A DNA stretch of 64,000 nt from Lantana camara (lineage: Eukaryota > Streptophyta > Magnoliopsida > Lamiales > Verbenaceae), in NCBI GenBank assembly GCA_037501455.1, contig CM074865.1:18360501-18424500 (forward strand), written 5' to 3'. The notes below the pieces were generated by a model that saw only the letters and a list, made by a program, of their open reading frames with translations, had not been told where the DNA came from and did not search any database. Of this stretch, positions 23,481 to 35,047 are shown one piece after another; the first letter of the stretch is position 1; each line of letters opens with the position of its first letter. The translations under genes and the position numbers were made by a program.

Positions 23481-25230
23481 TTTGAAATTAGACAAATAAA
23501 CACCCGATAATCTTTGTTGGTTGCTCATTCATTGTCTATTTTCAGAGCATTCATCTGATTCCTTCTTCTTCTCATTATGGCTGACAGATGAAAGAAACTT
23601 GTTTGTTTATCCCTAAATTTGAGCCAATTAATTCTCAACTCTTAAACCGAATAATCTCTTTTTGTTGCAATAGTTTATTATATTCTGCCCTCAATTCTTC
23701 CTCCAAATCATTTGAATATTTACCTTGTGTGTATCATGCATAATGCTTTAGAAATTCTTTGTATTTTTGTTTTATTTTATTTTTGCTTTTCGAGTACATT
23801 GAAAACTATTCAAGAACCATTGTTTCTGGGCAATGATCCCAAGTCAAAATGTCCTTCAAATTTTGATTCGGTCAATAAGTTGTATATTGCTACTTTGGAG
23901 AATGTAAAAATAAATTGATAACTATTGGATCAATCTCATTTAGATTAAATTAAAAAAAATTCCATATCATTTCTTGAACTCACACCAAATCTAACATCTT
24001 GAAATTTTTAATCTAATCTTCAAAATTTTGTTACCATTACGCTTTATTCACATATATTTGTAAAGATATTTCACAGTCGTTCTTAATTTTGGTATGCATG
24101 TGCATATACATTAAAATCAAGTGATTCTTTTTTTTAACCAACTATTCTTTATCTCTTTTTTATTTAATTTATCCCTTTTTTATATTCTCTTTGTCATTTG
24201 ATCTTGCATTCTATTTTTTTATTTGTATTCTTCTAGTGAGTATTAATTTGAGCAATATGTTGCACAATGTAATGGGCTAAAACTCGTTTTTTTTTTTTTT
24301 TTTTTTTTTTTTTTGTAGAGTGTTAATTTTTGAAATTAGACAAATACACACCTGATAATCTTTGTTGGTTGCTTATTTATTGTCTATTTTCAGAGCATTC
24401 ATCTGATTCCTTCTTCTTCTCATTATGGCTGACAGATAAAAGAAACTTGTTTGTTTATCCCTAAATTTGAGCCAATTAATTCTCAACTCTTAAAGCCAAA
24501 TAATCTCTTTTTGTTGTCATAGTTTGTTATATTCTGCCCTCAATTCTTCCTCCAAATCATTTGAATATTTACCTTGTTTGTCTCATGCATAATGCTTTAG
24601 AAATTCTTTGTATTTTTGTTTTATTATATCGCTTTTCGAGCACATTGAAAACTGTTCAAGAACCATTGTTTCTGAGTAATGATCCCAATTCAAAATGTCC
24701 TTCAAGTTTAGATTCGGCCAATAAGTTGTATATTACTACTTTGGAGAATGTAAAAATAAATTGATAACTATTGAATCAATCTCATTTAGTTTAAATTAAA
24801 AAAAATTCCATATCTTTCTTGAACTGACACCCAATCTAATATCTTGAAATTTTTAATCTAATCATTCGGCCAATAAGTTGTATATTTCTACTTTGGAGAA
24901 TGTAAAAATAAATTGATAACTATTGGATCAATCTCATTTAGTTTAAATTAAAAATAAATTCATATCTTTCTTGAACTGACACCCAATCTAATATCTTGAA
25001 AATTTTAATCTAATCTTCGAAATTTTGTTACCGTTACGCTATATTAATTCTCGCATATATTTGTAAAGATATTTCAACTCGTTCTTAATTTTGGTATGCA
25101 TGTGCATATACATTAAAATCAAGTAATTCTTTTTTTTTAACCAACTATTCCTTATTTCGTTTTTATTTAATTTATCTCTTTTTTATATTCTCTTTTTCAT
25201 TTGATCTTGCATTCTATTTTTTTATTTGTA
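23440..25230. repeat. ~850-bp tandem duplication plus a third partial copy
   Basis: Block 23440-24240 and block about 24255-25100 are near-identical copies offset by about 849 bp (for example a 68-codon shadow frame starting at 23712 recurs at 24561). A 110-bp piece (gccaataagttgtatatt...) recurs a third time at about 24868, inside the second copy. A T-homopolymer of about 28 bp at 24288-24315 separates blocks. Probably duplicated LINE-derived or flanking sequence; no gene. Confidence 0.8.
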
Positions 25231-25464
25231 ATCTTCTAGTGAGTATTATTTCAGATTTATGTTTATTTTTTTTATAATTGATTTTATATATATAGTAGAA
25301 ATAATTAAAAGAGTATATTTATATAAATGTTTAATCGAATATTGTAAAAATTATGTATAAAATTAGTTTATATCTTATTTTTATATGCACACATATTGAG
25401 TTTTCTTAGTATTCTTAATTTAAAGTAACTTTGGTCTGAGAACCTACAATTCTAAATTGTAGCA

Positions 25465-26430
25465 TTAAGAAACCAAAAACGCTATTCATCTTTTGAAGTA
25501 TTTAGTTTATATTTTATCATATAAACTAAAGGAAGATTATATGGTTAGTTGGATTTAGATAATTAAAATTATATTAGTATTAGTTATAAAAATTATTACA
25601 TTAGGATTAATTAATTTATTGAAAAATATTTTATGTAAATCATAAATTATATTATTTTGTTAATTAGATAAGTTTATAGAATTATAATATGATTATAATT
25701 TAAGATATGGATTTAGATAATTAGAACTATGGACTTATATAATTAGACTTACATTACGATTGATTTATTGAAAGTTATTCTACGTAACTTATTTAAATAA
25801 TATTTTATTTTACATAATTACAAAATTTTATAAAGTGAATCAATTTGTTGTTTTTCAATTCATTAGATATATCTTATTATAACATTTTAAATTATAGGCC
25901 TCAAAATTAAAAAACAGGCAACTTATATTATAAAATTTGAATACAATTAATTAAAATTATAGAATTAAGAAACCAAAAATGCTATTCGCGCTTTGAAGTA
26001 TTTAGTTTATATTTTATCATATAAACTAAAGGAAGATTATATGGTTAATTAGATTTAAATAATTAAAATTATATTAGTATTAGTTAATTAAAAATATTAC
26101 ATTAGGATTAATTAATTTATTGAAAAATATTTTATATAAATCATTAAATTATATTATTTTGTTAATTAGATAAATTTATAGAATTATAATATGATTATAT
26201 TTTAAGAAAGTTTATTGATTTAGATAAATAGAACTATGGACTTATATAATTAGACTTACATTATGCTTGATTTATTGAAAATTATTTTATGTAACTTATC
26301 TAAATAATATTTTATTTTACATAATTACAAAAATTTATTAAAATAAAGTGAATCAATTTGTTGTTTTTCAATTCATTAGATATATCTTATTATAACATTT
26401 TAAATTATAGGCCATAAAATTAAAAAAATA
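25465..26430. repeat. 500-bp tandem duplication, AT-rich
   Basis: The unit beginning 'gaaaccaaaaa-gctattc' at about 25465 recurs at about 25965, an exact 500-bp offset at the gctattc marker (25481/25981), and similarity continues to about 26430. Very AT-rich and non-coding. Confidence 0.85.
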
Positions 26431-26719
26431 GACAACTTATAATATAAAATTTGAATACAATTAATTAATATAGTAATATTAAAACAATCCTTGTTGAACT
26501 ATATATCTTTTCTAGGTAAATTGAAGAAATTTTACTTCTACAAAGAGTCCTATTTTATGTTAATATGTGTTTTTTAAATATAATTAACTAATAATCTATA
26601 ACATGTATTTACATCATTATCCTTGACTAATAATTATTGAAGTAATTGTTGTGAGGATATTTTAGGTGAACCGTATTTTGTAAGAAACTATTCGTGCTTT
26701 TATAAGATATATAGATAGA

Positions 26720-26722
26720 TAT

Positions 26723-26789
<67 letters not shown>
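26720..26789. repeat. (TA)n microsatellite
   Basis: Uninterrupted TA dinucleotides over about 60 bp, preceded by a short (GATA)n-like stretch. Confidence 0.95.
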
Positions 26790-26793
<4 letters not shown>

Positions 26794-27773
26794 TCGAGAT
26801 AGTATTATCCCATAAAACCGAAAACATATGGCAAGAAATTAGTTCGTTGAAATATGTGGTGCTAGTTCTTTACATCATGATCAACTTGTTTGCGTCACAA
26901 CCATTCTTTTGTTGTCAATTTTTTTAAAATAATTATCCGCTTTAATTTATATATCAATTTATAATTTTTGGTGCAATCTTTGTTGCATGTCCATGCATAC
27001 GCTCATCATTTGTGTAGGATTAATGATATAATTATCACAAAAAATCGTAAGCAAATTTTTGTTGATTAAAAGATGTGTTATTAATTACTAGAATGGTTGT
27101 TTACATCAAAAGATGTATTGCTTGTGGCGACATATACGCATTTATATATTATAATACATTAGTATATAATAACATATATGTTATAATTATATTAAATAAA
27201 TCAAACTAATTAATGATCACTGACTAGTCCATTATAAAAACACTTGGACACATGTAATATTGATTTAATTTATTAAGATGTATAATATATTAATATATAT
27301 TATCTTAATTTTTAAATCAAATATATTATTAGCACATATATTATTAAGGGATACATAAATAATACATGATTGATATTATCTTCTAAAATTATATACATCG
27401 GTAAATCATTTATTTTTAAAATTTTAAAAAATATATAATATACTATATGATACAAAAATGTACATTTACATAATATAACATTGAAATTTTGACTATATAT
27501 AATTTAATATATTATATATATGTTATATGTATATATAATATAAAATATATATTTATATATAATATAAAATATACTATATATATATATATATATATATATG
27601 TAAAATCGCAAGCTTAGACACAACGGGATCGAGATCGACCTGGAGCTCGGATTGAGCTCGCACTAGCACAATTTTAAGCCGAGACAGCATGAGCTCGGCT
27701 CACTGGGTTCGCAAGTTGGCTCGGTTTGATTGTAGCCCTACACTTTATATGTGTATTTGAAAAAAAAAAAAGA
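26790..27773. other. Extremely AT-rich DNA, then a small GC-rich patch
   Basis: No gene. 27120-27600 is almost pure A/T with (TA)n at about 27572-27599. At 27602-27750 composition shifts abruptly to a GC-rich patch repeating gagctcgg-like words, probably the end of an unidentified element. Confidence 0.45.
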
Positions 27774-28300
27774 GCAAATTACATTTTTGATCCTATAGGA
27801 TTAATCGTTTTGAAATTTTAGTCATATTTCTTTAAAATTAGATATATTTAGTCTCATTATTTTCAAAAAATTACAATTCTAGTCTCATCCGTCAAATAAT
27901 CAATCGAAAATGTATTTTTTTTGCTATTAAGTACAATTTGGGGAAAAAATTATTGTTCATTAGATTGTTTTCTGTGGGAATTTGCTTAACAAGACCTCAT
28001 TTTAGAACCGTATTACCTTAACGGGAGTGATTCAGATTAATGATTCAACGTTGATTCAGGGTGCTAAAATAAGGCATTAATAAGCAAACCCCCGCCAAAA
28101 AAAAAAAAAATCTAATGAACAATAACTTTTTCTCCTAAATTGCACTTAACGGAAAAAATGCATTATTCGTCCCATTATGGGACAGATGGCACCAAAATTG
28201 TAACTTTTTGAAAATAATAAAACTAAATACGTTTAGTTTCAAAGATATGAGATTAAAATTACAAAAAGTCTGATCCTATAGAACCAAAAATGTAATTTCC
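27774..28300. mobile_element. Foldback/MITE element, ~210-bp inverted arms
   Basis: Left arm 27774-27985 and right arm about 28080-28300 are inverted copies (GCAAATTACATTTTTG at the left, CAAAAATGTAATTTCC at the right), separated by about 95 bp. Non-coding. Confidence 0.75.
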
Positions 28301-28611
28301 TTATGTACAATCCAGTACGAAATATAGAAGGGTGATAGATGACGTGACATTTTGTAATATATATGACACATCGATTATAATTGTGATGTGCTATGTAGAT
28401 AACGAGAGAAAATCAAAGTTGGAACGTCCAATACAATTGATGTACTCTAAAAATTATAGATAATGATACATATATATACAGTTGTGAGAAATAATATCAA
28501 AAAAATAATATTGCCAAAAAGAATAATTATGTATTATTTTTTTTATATTCTAAAAAAAAGTATTTCTTTTTAGTGTTTATAATATGTATATATAATAATA
28601 AAAAAAAAAAC

Positions 28612-28856
28612 GGGTAATATGGGATAAATCCCCAATTGGCATTATATTTTTACTTAACTCTCCATTTTGGCAAAATATCGTATAATTTTCACATAATATA
28701 GTACTTAAAATATCTCTCAAAATATATTGTATAATTTTCACAAAATCTAGTACTAAAACGTTCTAATGCAGTATTTATATCCTATTATATAGTAGAATTT
28801 TATGGGAAGTAAAGTAAAAATATTCCAAACTGATGGGGAATTATTTCAAACTACCC
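28612..28856. mobile_element. Small foldback/MITE element (245 bp)
   Basis: Starts GGGTAATATGGGATAAATCC and ends with an imperfect inverted copy ...GGGGAATTATTTCAAACTACCC. The arms are about 45 bp. The centre holds a direct repeat of a 'tgtataattttcacaaaat' block. Non-coding. Confidence 0.65.
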
Positions 28857-28895
28857 TAAAAAAAATCCAAAAACCTAATTAATTGTTCAAAAAAA

Positions 28896-29040
28896 ATGTA
28901 GACTTTGCCCGTAATATTTAAAAAATTTCCTATAAAATTCAATTTTATAATAGGAAAAAAGAAAATCATGTAGACTTTGCCCGTAATATTTAAAAAAATT
29001 CCTATAAAATTCAATTTTATAATAGGGAAAAAGAAAATTA
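28896..29040. repeat. 72-bp tandem duplication abutting the copia LTR
   Basis: The block starting atgtagactttgcccg at 28896 recurs at 28968, with few differences, just before the target site of the copia element that starts at 29045. Confidence 0.9.
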
Positions 29041-29226
29041 AACATGTTAGAATGGAAAGAGTTGACTTACCGGATTTAATCCCGGATTCCTTGTAATTAA
29101 TCGGGTTCTTAGGGATTACGTTTGTGGGTCTATATATCCTTGTTAGAGGTGTTAAAGGTGTAACAGAGAAAAATATTGATAATGAATACAACCAAGATTT
29201 TCATCCCCGAATACCATGTTCTAACA

Positions 29227-29238
29227 TGGTATCAGAGG
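29227..29238 (+). other. Primer-binding site of copia element 2
   Basis: TGGTATCAGAGG, complementary to the 3' end of plant initiator tRNA-Met, immediately after the 5' LTR. Confidence 0.9.
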
Positions 29239-29326
29239 AGTGTTAGAACCCTTGGAACTCAGCGATAACATCATTGTCCCTACCAATCCCGAACCCAAAA
29301 ATCAGCCATAACCAAGCAAGAAAACC

Positions 29327-30277
29327 ATGCCAAACCCAACTAATAACAACTCAGAAGGGGCAATTCAAACCACAAAGCCGCTGCGAAGCGCAACCATGCC
29401 TAATTCCGACAGATTACCGATCGGAACAGGCCTAACTCTGATACAGCGGGATCCACTGAAGCAAGAGCCCAAATTGCCTATAGACGAGGTGTACGGGATA
29501 ATCCGGCAAGAGGCGGCTCGCCTTCAGACTTCAAAGGCGACCACCACCGAAGAGAAAACTCCTGGCCTCGAACCTGGATCGATCGCGAGAAAAGGAAAAA
29601 AGGAAAAGAACTTCGGCCGCTCAGACGGCACCGGACTCGGAGACAACGCCGGCCGCCATTCATCATCGCGGGAGGAGTGGTGCGAAAGAGTCGAATATTC
29701 CGACCGTTGGGAAGGCCACCAGAAAACAAGCAGCGGCGGCACCATCAAGGGAAGACCCAAGAAATCATATCTTGCGGTTCAGAGTGGAGGAAGGAGAGCC
29801 ACCGCCGCAGGCGTCACCAGAGAGGACACCGGTGCAGCGGCGGCAGAAATCAGGCAAGGCAATGTCGGAGAAGACACAGAGGGGGAGTGCGGCGCAGAAG
29901 GCAGAGGGTTTGGGAGTAATGACCCAAACCCTAATGATATTTCCATTAATAAATATGTCCATATCTTGCCAAAACCCCAAAATTTTGGACAATTGCAGAA
30001 TGACCCCCGCACTATTGGTATTTGTGGATTTCATACCCAGTCCAAAGTACAGAACTCGTCACAGTGGATCTTTGACTGTGGGGCTACGGACTCAATGACC
30101 TTTGATCCCTTGGACATTATTGACCTAAGAAACCCGAAAACCACCCACATTCAAACGGCTAATGGTGAATTGGCAACGGTTGAAGCTGAGAGATCTGTGT
30201 GGATCTCCCCAAAATTGAAGCTGAAAAATTGCCTTTATGTTCCTTCGTTATCGTGCAAATTATTATCTTTAAGCTAA
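29327..30277 (+). pseudogene. Copia element 2 gag remnant and protease
   Basis: A 316-residue frame. The first ~110 residues contain a gag-like piece (LPIDEVYGIIRQEAARLQ), but the core UBN2 gag domain appears deleted and no CCHC zinc knuckle is visible; the middle is Gly/Arg/Ser-rich. The protease lies at residues ~245-316 with WIFDCGATDSM, a variant of the aspartic protease D-[ST]-G-A motif with Cys for Ser. It ends at TAA 30275-30277 after SLSCKLLSLS, where relatives continue (Lys to stop), and the next frame continues in the same phase. Non-autonomous gag-protease. Confidence 0.8.
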
Positions 30278-31312
30278 ATAATGAATGAACTCAATTGTAT
30301 TGTCCTAATTTACCCTTGTTTTTGTTTGATTCAGGACATTCATACGAAGGAGATCATTGGACGAGGTACTGAGCGTGGGGGCTTATACTATGTAAATGAG
30401 GTGAAGACTACGTCTAAGGCCCTCTTGTCAAAAGGAGAAGTAAACACACAACTGTGGCTATGGCATAGCCGTCTTGGCCACCCGTCACTCAGGTATTTGA
30501 AACTGTTATTTCCCGTTTTGTTTCAAAATAATCCGTCTCTGGATTTATCGTGTCAGACTTGTATTTCTGCTAAAAGTCATAGGGCTTCCTTTAAACCCAG
30601 TAACACTCGGGTTCAGACTGTGTTCTCATTGGTACACTCTGATGTTTGGGGGCCAGCCCCGGTTACAAACCAGAATCAATTCAGGTATTTTGTTTCATTC
30701 ATTGATGATCATTCGCGCACGACATGGGTTTATTTTCTTGGTCATAAATCTGAAGTGTACGAGACATTTGTGGCCTTTTATCGAATGATCGAAACACAGT
30801 TCAAACACAGAATACAAGTAGTCAGGTCTGACAATGGACGAGAATATGTGAACCAAGAGATGCATAAGTTCTTTCAAGATCACGACTTTATCCACCAAAC
30901 TAACTGTCCCAACACCCCGCAACAAAACGGCATAGCTGAGAGAAAAAATAGAACCATCCTTGAGATAACCCGGGCTCTTCTCACAGAGTCACACGTCCCA
31001 AACCAGTTCTGGCCTAATGCAGTTGCCACTGCAACCTATCTCACAAACCGATTACCCACCAAAACCATTGACCACAGAACACCTATCTCCATTTTGGAAA
31101 CTCAGACGGACATATACCTGCTCACCTCACCCTACCACCTCGGATCTTTGGATGCTCTGTGTTCGTACAAGTTCCATGTGGGTTATGCTCCTCACCAAAA
31201 AGGCTATCGGTGTTATAACCCGATCACAAAACGGGTCCACGTGACTATGGATTGCAACTTCGTGGAAACAGAATATTATTACCTCGCCCAACAAAGTGAT
31301 CAGGGGGAGATC
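30278..31312 (+). pseudogene. Copia element 2 integrase
   Basis: GAG-pre-integrase HHCC zinc region (LWHSRLGHPS ... CQTCISAKSH) followed by the rve core with visible catalytic acids: D in HSDVWGP, D in VRSDNGREY and E in QQNGIAERKNR. The C-terminal part has lost a block between LGSLDALC and VGYAPHQKGYRCYNP. An in-frame TGA at 31313-31315 follows QQSDQGEI. The enzyme would insert the element cDNA; the downstream breaks make the polyprotein non-functional. Confidence 0.85.
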
Positions 31313-31315
31313 TGA

Positions 31316-32406
31316 GATGAGTCTCTTTGCTGGCTCAGCTACTCAGACGACAGTAATCACGAAAGCATACCCTATTCCAGAACTGAAGTCCCCAGTACCA
31401 CTCGTCCACCCAATGATCTTCCTTCAGATGATATCCAAAACGAGGTAACTCTGGAAACTGATCTTGTGAGTTTCACTTTTTCTGATGATAACCCTGGTAC
31501 CGTTAATACTAATTCTAAGAATGCAGAACGTCACAGGTACACCTTACCTCCACGGAGCACCAGAGGGGTTCCTCCTAACCGGTACTCACCTGAGCATGTG
31601 TCCCGATCTTCATGATACCTTTTAGGGAACATGGTCAGGGGGAGTATGTCAGAGATGGCACGGGAATTCCTTGGAAAGCTGTACACAGAAAAGATTCCAA
31701 GGACCGTACAGGAAGCAAGCCAGGACAAGGAATGGGAAAAGGCAATGAGAACTGAAATGGAGGCTTTAATCGGAAACAACACATGGGAAAAATGTAAGCA
31801 GCCTGAAGGAAAAAAAACCAGTTGGCTACAAGTGGGTCTTTACGGTGAAGCATAAGGCAGATGGCTCTGTAGAGAGCTACAAAGCTAGATTGGTGGTGAA
31901 GGGGTACACTCAAACGTTCGGAATTGACTATTCTGAAACATTCTCTCCAGTGGCTAAACTGGACACAGTACGGGTACTTCTTTCGGTTGCATCTAACAAG
32001 GATTGGTCTCTCCACCAATTCGATGTAAAAAACACTTTCCTGCACGGCGACCTGACCGAGGAAGTGTACATGGATCCCCCTCCAGGGTTTACTCAGAATT
32101 TCGAAAAAGATGAAGTATGTAGATTGAAGAAGGCTTTATATGGGCTGAAACAGTCACCACGAGCCTGGTTTGGTAGTTTTACTGTGGCGATGAAGCAACA
32201 TGGGTATGTGCAAAGTAATGGTGACCATACCTTGTTTCTGAAGAAAAGGGGGGGAATTGATCATCTGTTTGATCATATACGTGGATGACATGATCATAAC
32301 AGGAAGCGACACTGAGGAAATGGCCAAACTCCGGGAGAATCTATTCAAAGAATTCGAGATGAAAGACCTCGGAGGGTTAAAGTACTTCTTGGGGATAGAG
32401 GTTCTG
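31316..32406 (+). pseudogene. Copia element 2 linker and reverse transcriptase, 5' half
   Basis: In-frame continuation of the integrase frame through the linker (LPPRSTRGVPPNRYSPEH), a TGA near 31614, then RT N-terminus (PRTVQEASQDKEWEKAM). A one-base slip in an A run near 31811-31818 shifts the frame; RT resumes at 31845 (HKADGSVESYKARLVVKGYT, QFDVKNTFLHGDL). A second slip in a G run near 32249-32255 precedes the catalytic IYVDDM (about 32275-32292). The text stops after FLGIEVL at 32406, where the gypsy LTR is inserted. Confidence 0.85.
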
Positions 32407-35047
32407 TGTAGCACACTTACACACGGAGGTACCACACCCCCGCACTACAGGTCAATCCACCCACGAAATGGATAGTCCGTACATGAACCAACCTACAGCG
32501 AACGGGTGACAATAAAAATAAAACAACAACTAGCTAGGCGGGACTATCCTCAAGTCAAATAAAATAAAGCGGAAGCATAATACATTCAATATCAAATACC
32601 AATAGCGAAGGCATGCTATCTTGACCAGATCCACATATCAATACATTATCATCTCCTAAATATACAATAAATACCAAATAATAAAAACCACAATTGCTAT
32701 GCAACAATAATGAAAATACACCGTGCTTGACTCGACTACAAGAGCTGGACTTGACTCTGACTCCCGCCTAGCATGCACCTACAAGGACTTGAAAGGTGGA
32801 GGCGTCAGTCTGTGAAGACCGAGTGAAGGGTTTACATAAATATTAACACAGTTAACATGCAAGTTATATTCTCGGGTAAAGATTTAGAAAAGGTAAGAAT
32901 ATAAGTTCAATAATGAAGTATTCTTCGCCCGAAAATACAACTATCCAATTTCATAATTTATTCATTTCAATTCATGCAATACGTGGCCCGGCGAGTGAGG
33001 GCATTCTCCAACCTTACTCCAAGTGTACATGAAACATGCTTGCGTGATTATTTAACGAGCGATCAGGCAATTCAGTTACAGTGTATAGGTGCAATAGTGT
33101 ATTCAGGCAATACAATCAAGGAATGAAAATCATGCAATAACCCGAGGACAATCCGTGGTGCCGGACCCGTCCCCAGTCTCCTTCTCCCTCCAATGATTGG
33201 AAGGTAGCTAGCCTTCACCATCCACGACGTGTTGAGCAGAGGGTACATGAATCCCTAATCCCGGAACTCCTTCCTCCACTAATCTCCTAGCGGATTCAGG
33301 GGTCATCCCAATGTGGTGAGGATAGCGTCAGAGTTACCCGTCAGCCCTTGCTTTCCCGGTTGGCTCAAGCCACTACCCTCGGGCCCAATCATGAACATGC
33401 TTTACTCGCCAAACGTGCTTGATTCATGACAATAACATGGCTTGCTTGCTTGTTTTTCATGAACATGGCTTGCTTGAAATAGTGAGTGATTTCATGGAAA
33501 ACTATAGACATAAATACCTTTTGGCCGAAAGTTCATATAAGGGTATACGGGTTCTATATAACTAGCAATTAAACCTCACTTGGCAGGCGACACGATGACT
33601 CATGGATGCGTGTACGTGCTCAATCGATCAATAATCTCCGCCCTGGAGACAAACTGGACAAGAAAACGGGACATTGTACACTTGTGAGACAATGACTCAA
33701 TAATGGCACAAAATAGGACGCACGGCGTGATCAAGTAACGAGATGACGTGCATTCACGAATGTAGCATGATATATTCATATTATTGCATGTAATTGATCA
33801 TATAATCACAAATTGGGATCAATAAAACCATTGGAATTGAAAGTGAAAATTGGAATTTTATGTAGAATGTTTTGTTCTGTCAGCGAGGTGGGAACGGTCG
33901 TTCCGGGTTGTAGTATAAAATGGGAAGGGCCGTTCCCAGCCTCCCGATACTGTGCCCCGAAGATGGGAAGGGTCGTTCCCGTCTATGAGACAAATTGGGA
34001 ACGGTTGTTCCCATACTCGCCGCCATGCACACAATTCAAAATATGGGAACAGCCGTTTCCCCAAATACAAAGGGAACGGGAAGGGTCGTTCCCGTTACGC
34101 AGGCATTACAGAAACATAGCAGAAGAACAGGAGAAGCTCGAACCACTTCTAAATCTCCCCAATACACTCATGATTCAATCTCATAAGCTATAATTCATGA
34201 AAGGAAATATGTATATATGCTCAAGGTACAATAAAAATCATCAAAACACTTATATCATCCATTGATCACCAAAAATCATAAGTTTCAAGCTCATACATAA
34301 CTCCATCATATATCATCAAATTGTCCAAGAATTTATGCATGATTTCAAAATATGATCAAGTATTCATACTTCTCTCAACAATTAATCTATTTATCTCAAG
34401 ACCTCATAACCCTAGCTTTCATAAGAATTACCAAAGGTCACATATGGCAACTTGTGATCACCTTGAATGAAAAAAAATGATGGAGAAAGATGCTTGAGCT
34501 TCAATTATGGAAATTCCTTGACAAATTCTAGCGTGAAGGTGATGATGTTGGCGAAATCCTAATTTCCTCTTCTTCTTTGATGGATAACCGAGAGAGAGAT
34601 GGAGATGCATATGATTGTATGATATAAAATGAAAATGAAGGTTGTGGAAGAGATGCATATACCGTAATATATCTTGGAAAAGTGTGGTATTTGCAATTAA
34701 ATCCTCCAAACATATAAGTCATGCAATTAAGGATACAATGATTAAAGGATAATCAATTTAGTCCAAAAGGTTTTCATGCAGTTTGGTCCTCACACTTAAA
34801 TAAATGTCAATTAAGGCCAATTAAGTAATTAAAACAAGTTGGACAATTAATTCATGTAACAATTGAATTCAATTTATAAAATAATTCCCAAGTTGACACA
34901 TATCTCACATAATCACGTTAAGATACAATTTGTAAAATTTAACTAAAAATAATATGAATTAAATAACTAAAATAATAAGATAAATCCTAACGCTCGAAAC
35001 TCACACGTGTCGAGCGTACCTGACTGTCTGGAAATTGGGGCGTTACA
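32407..35047 (-). mobile_element. Gypsy (chromovirus-like) solo LTR inside copia element 2
   Basis: A 2641-bp sequence from TGTAGCACAC (32407) to GGGGCGTTACA (35047), flanked by TTCTG on both sides (32402-32406, 35048-35052), without gag-pol, PBS or polypurine tract: a solo LTR left by recombination. Its ends and overall layout match the LTRs of element B (49.8-59.6 kb), but the two are clearly different subfamilies. By analogy with B, whose gag-pol is on the minus strand, this LTR is also minus-oriented. It contains the palindrome array at 33890-34093. Frames inside it are noise. Confidence 0.9.
33890..34093. repeat. Six 16-bp palindromes (6-4-6), three pairs, in the solo LTR
   Basis: Copies of GGGAACGGTCGTTCCC and close variants start at 33890, 33922, 33965, 33997, 34045 and 34078. 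Arms of 6 bp flank a 4-bp centre. Start-to-start distances are 32, 43, 32, 48, 33: three pairs with a near-constant 32-33 bp inner period and longer gaps between pairs. The 16-17 bp fillers inside pairs are unrelated to each other. The array lies about 0.95-1.16 kb from the minus-strand LTR start. Confidence 0.9.

Noticed and set aside
23712..23918. 68-codon frame repeated at 24561 that could look like a conserved duplicated peptide gene
   Set aside because: Conservation is explained by the ~850-bp DNA duplication; the non-coding flanks are equally conserved.
33890..34093. Possible CRISPR-like array of regularly spaced repeats
   Set aside because: Plant nuclear context, repeat units only 16 bp, spacers 16-18 or 25-57 bp, inside an LTR; not a CRISPR array.
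33813..34193. 126-codon frame across the palindrome array
   Set aside because: Produced by the GC-rich palindromes in the solo LTR; no domain, and the minus-strand frames are equally open.
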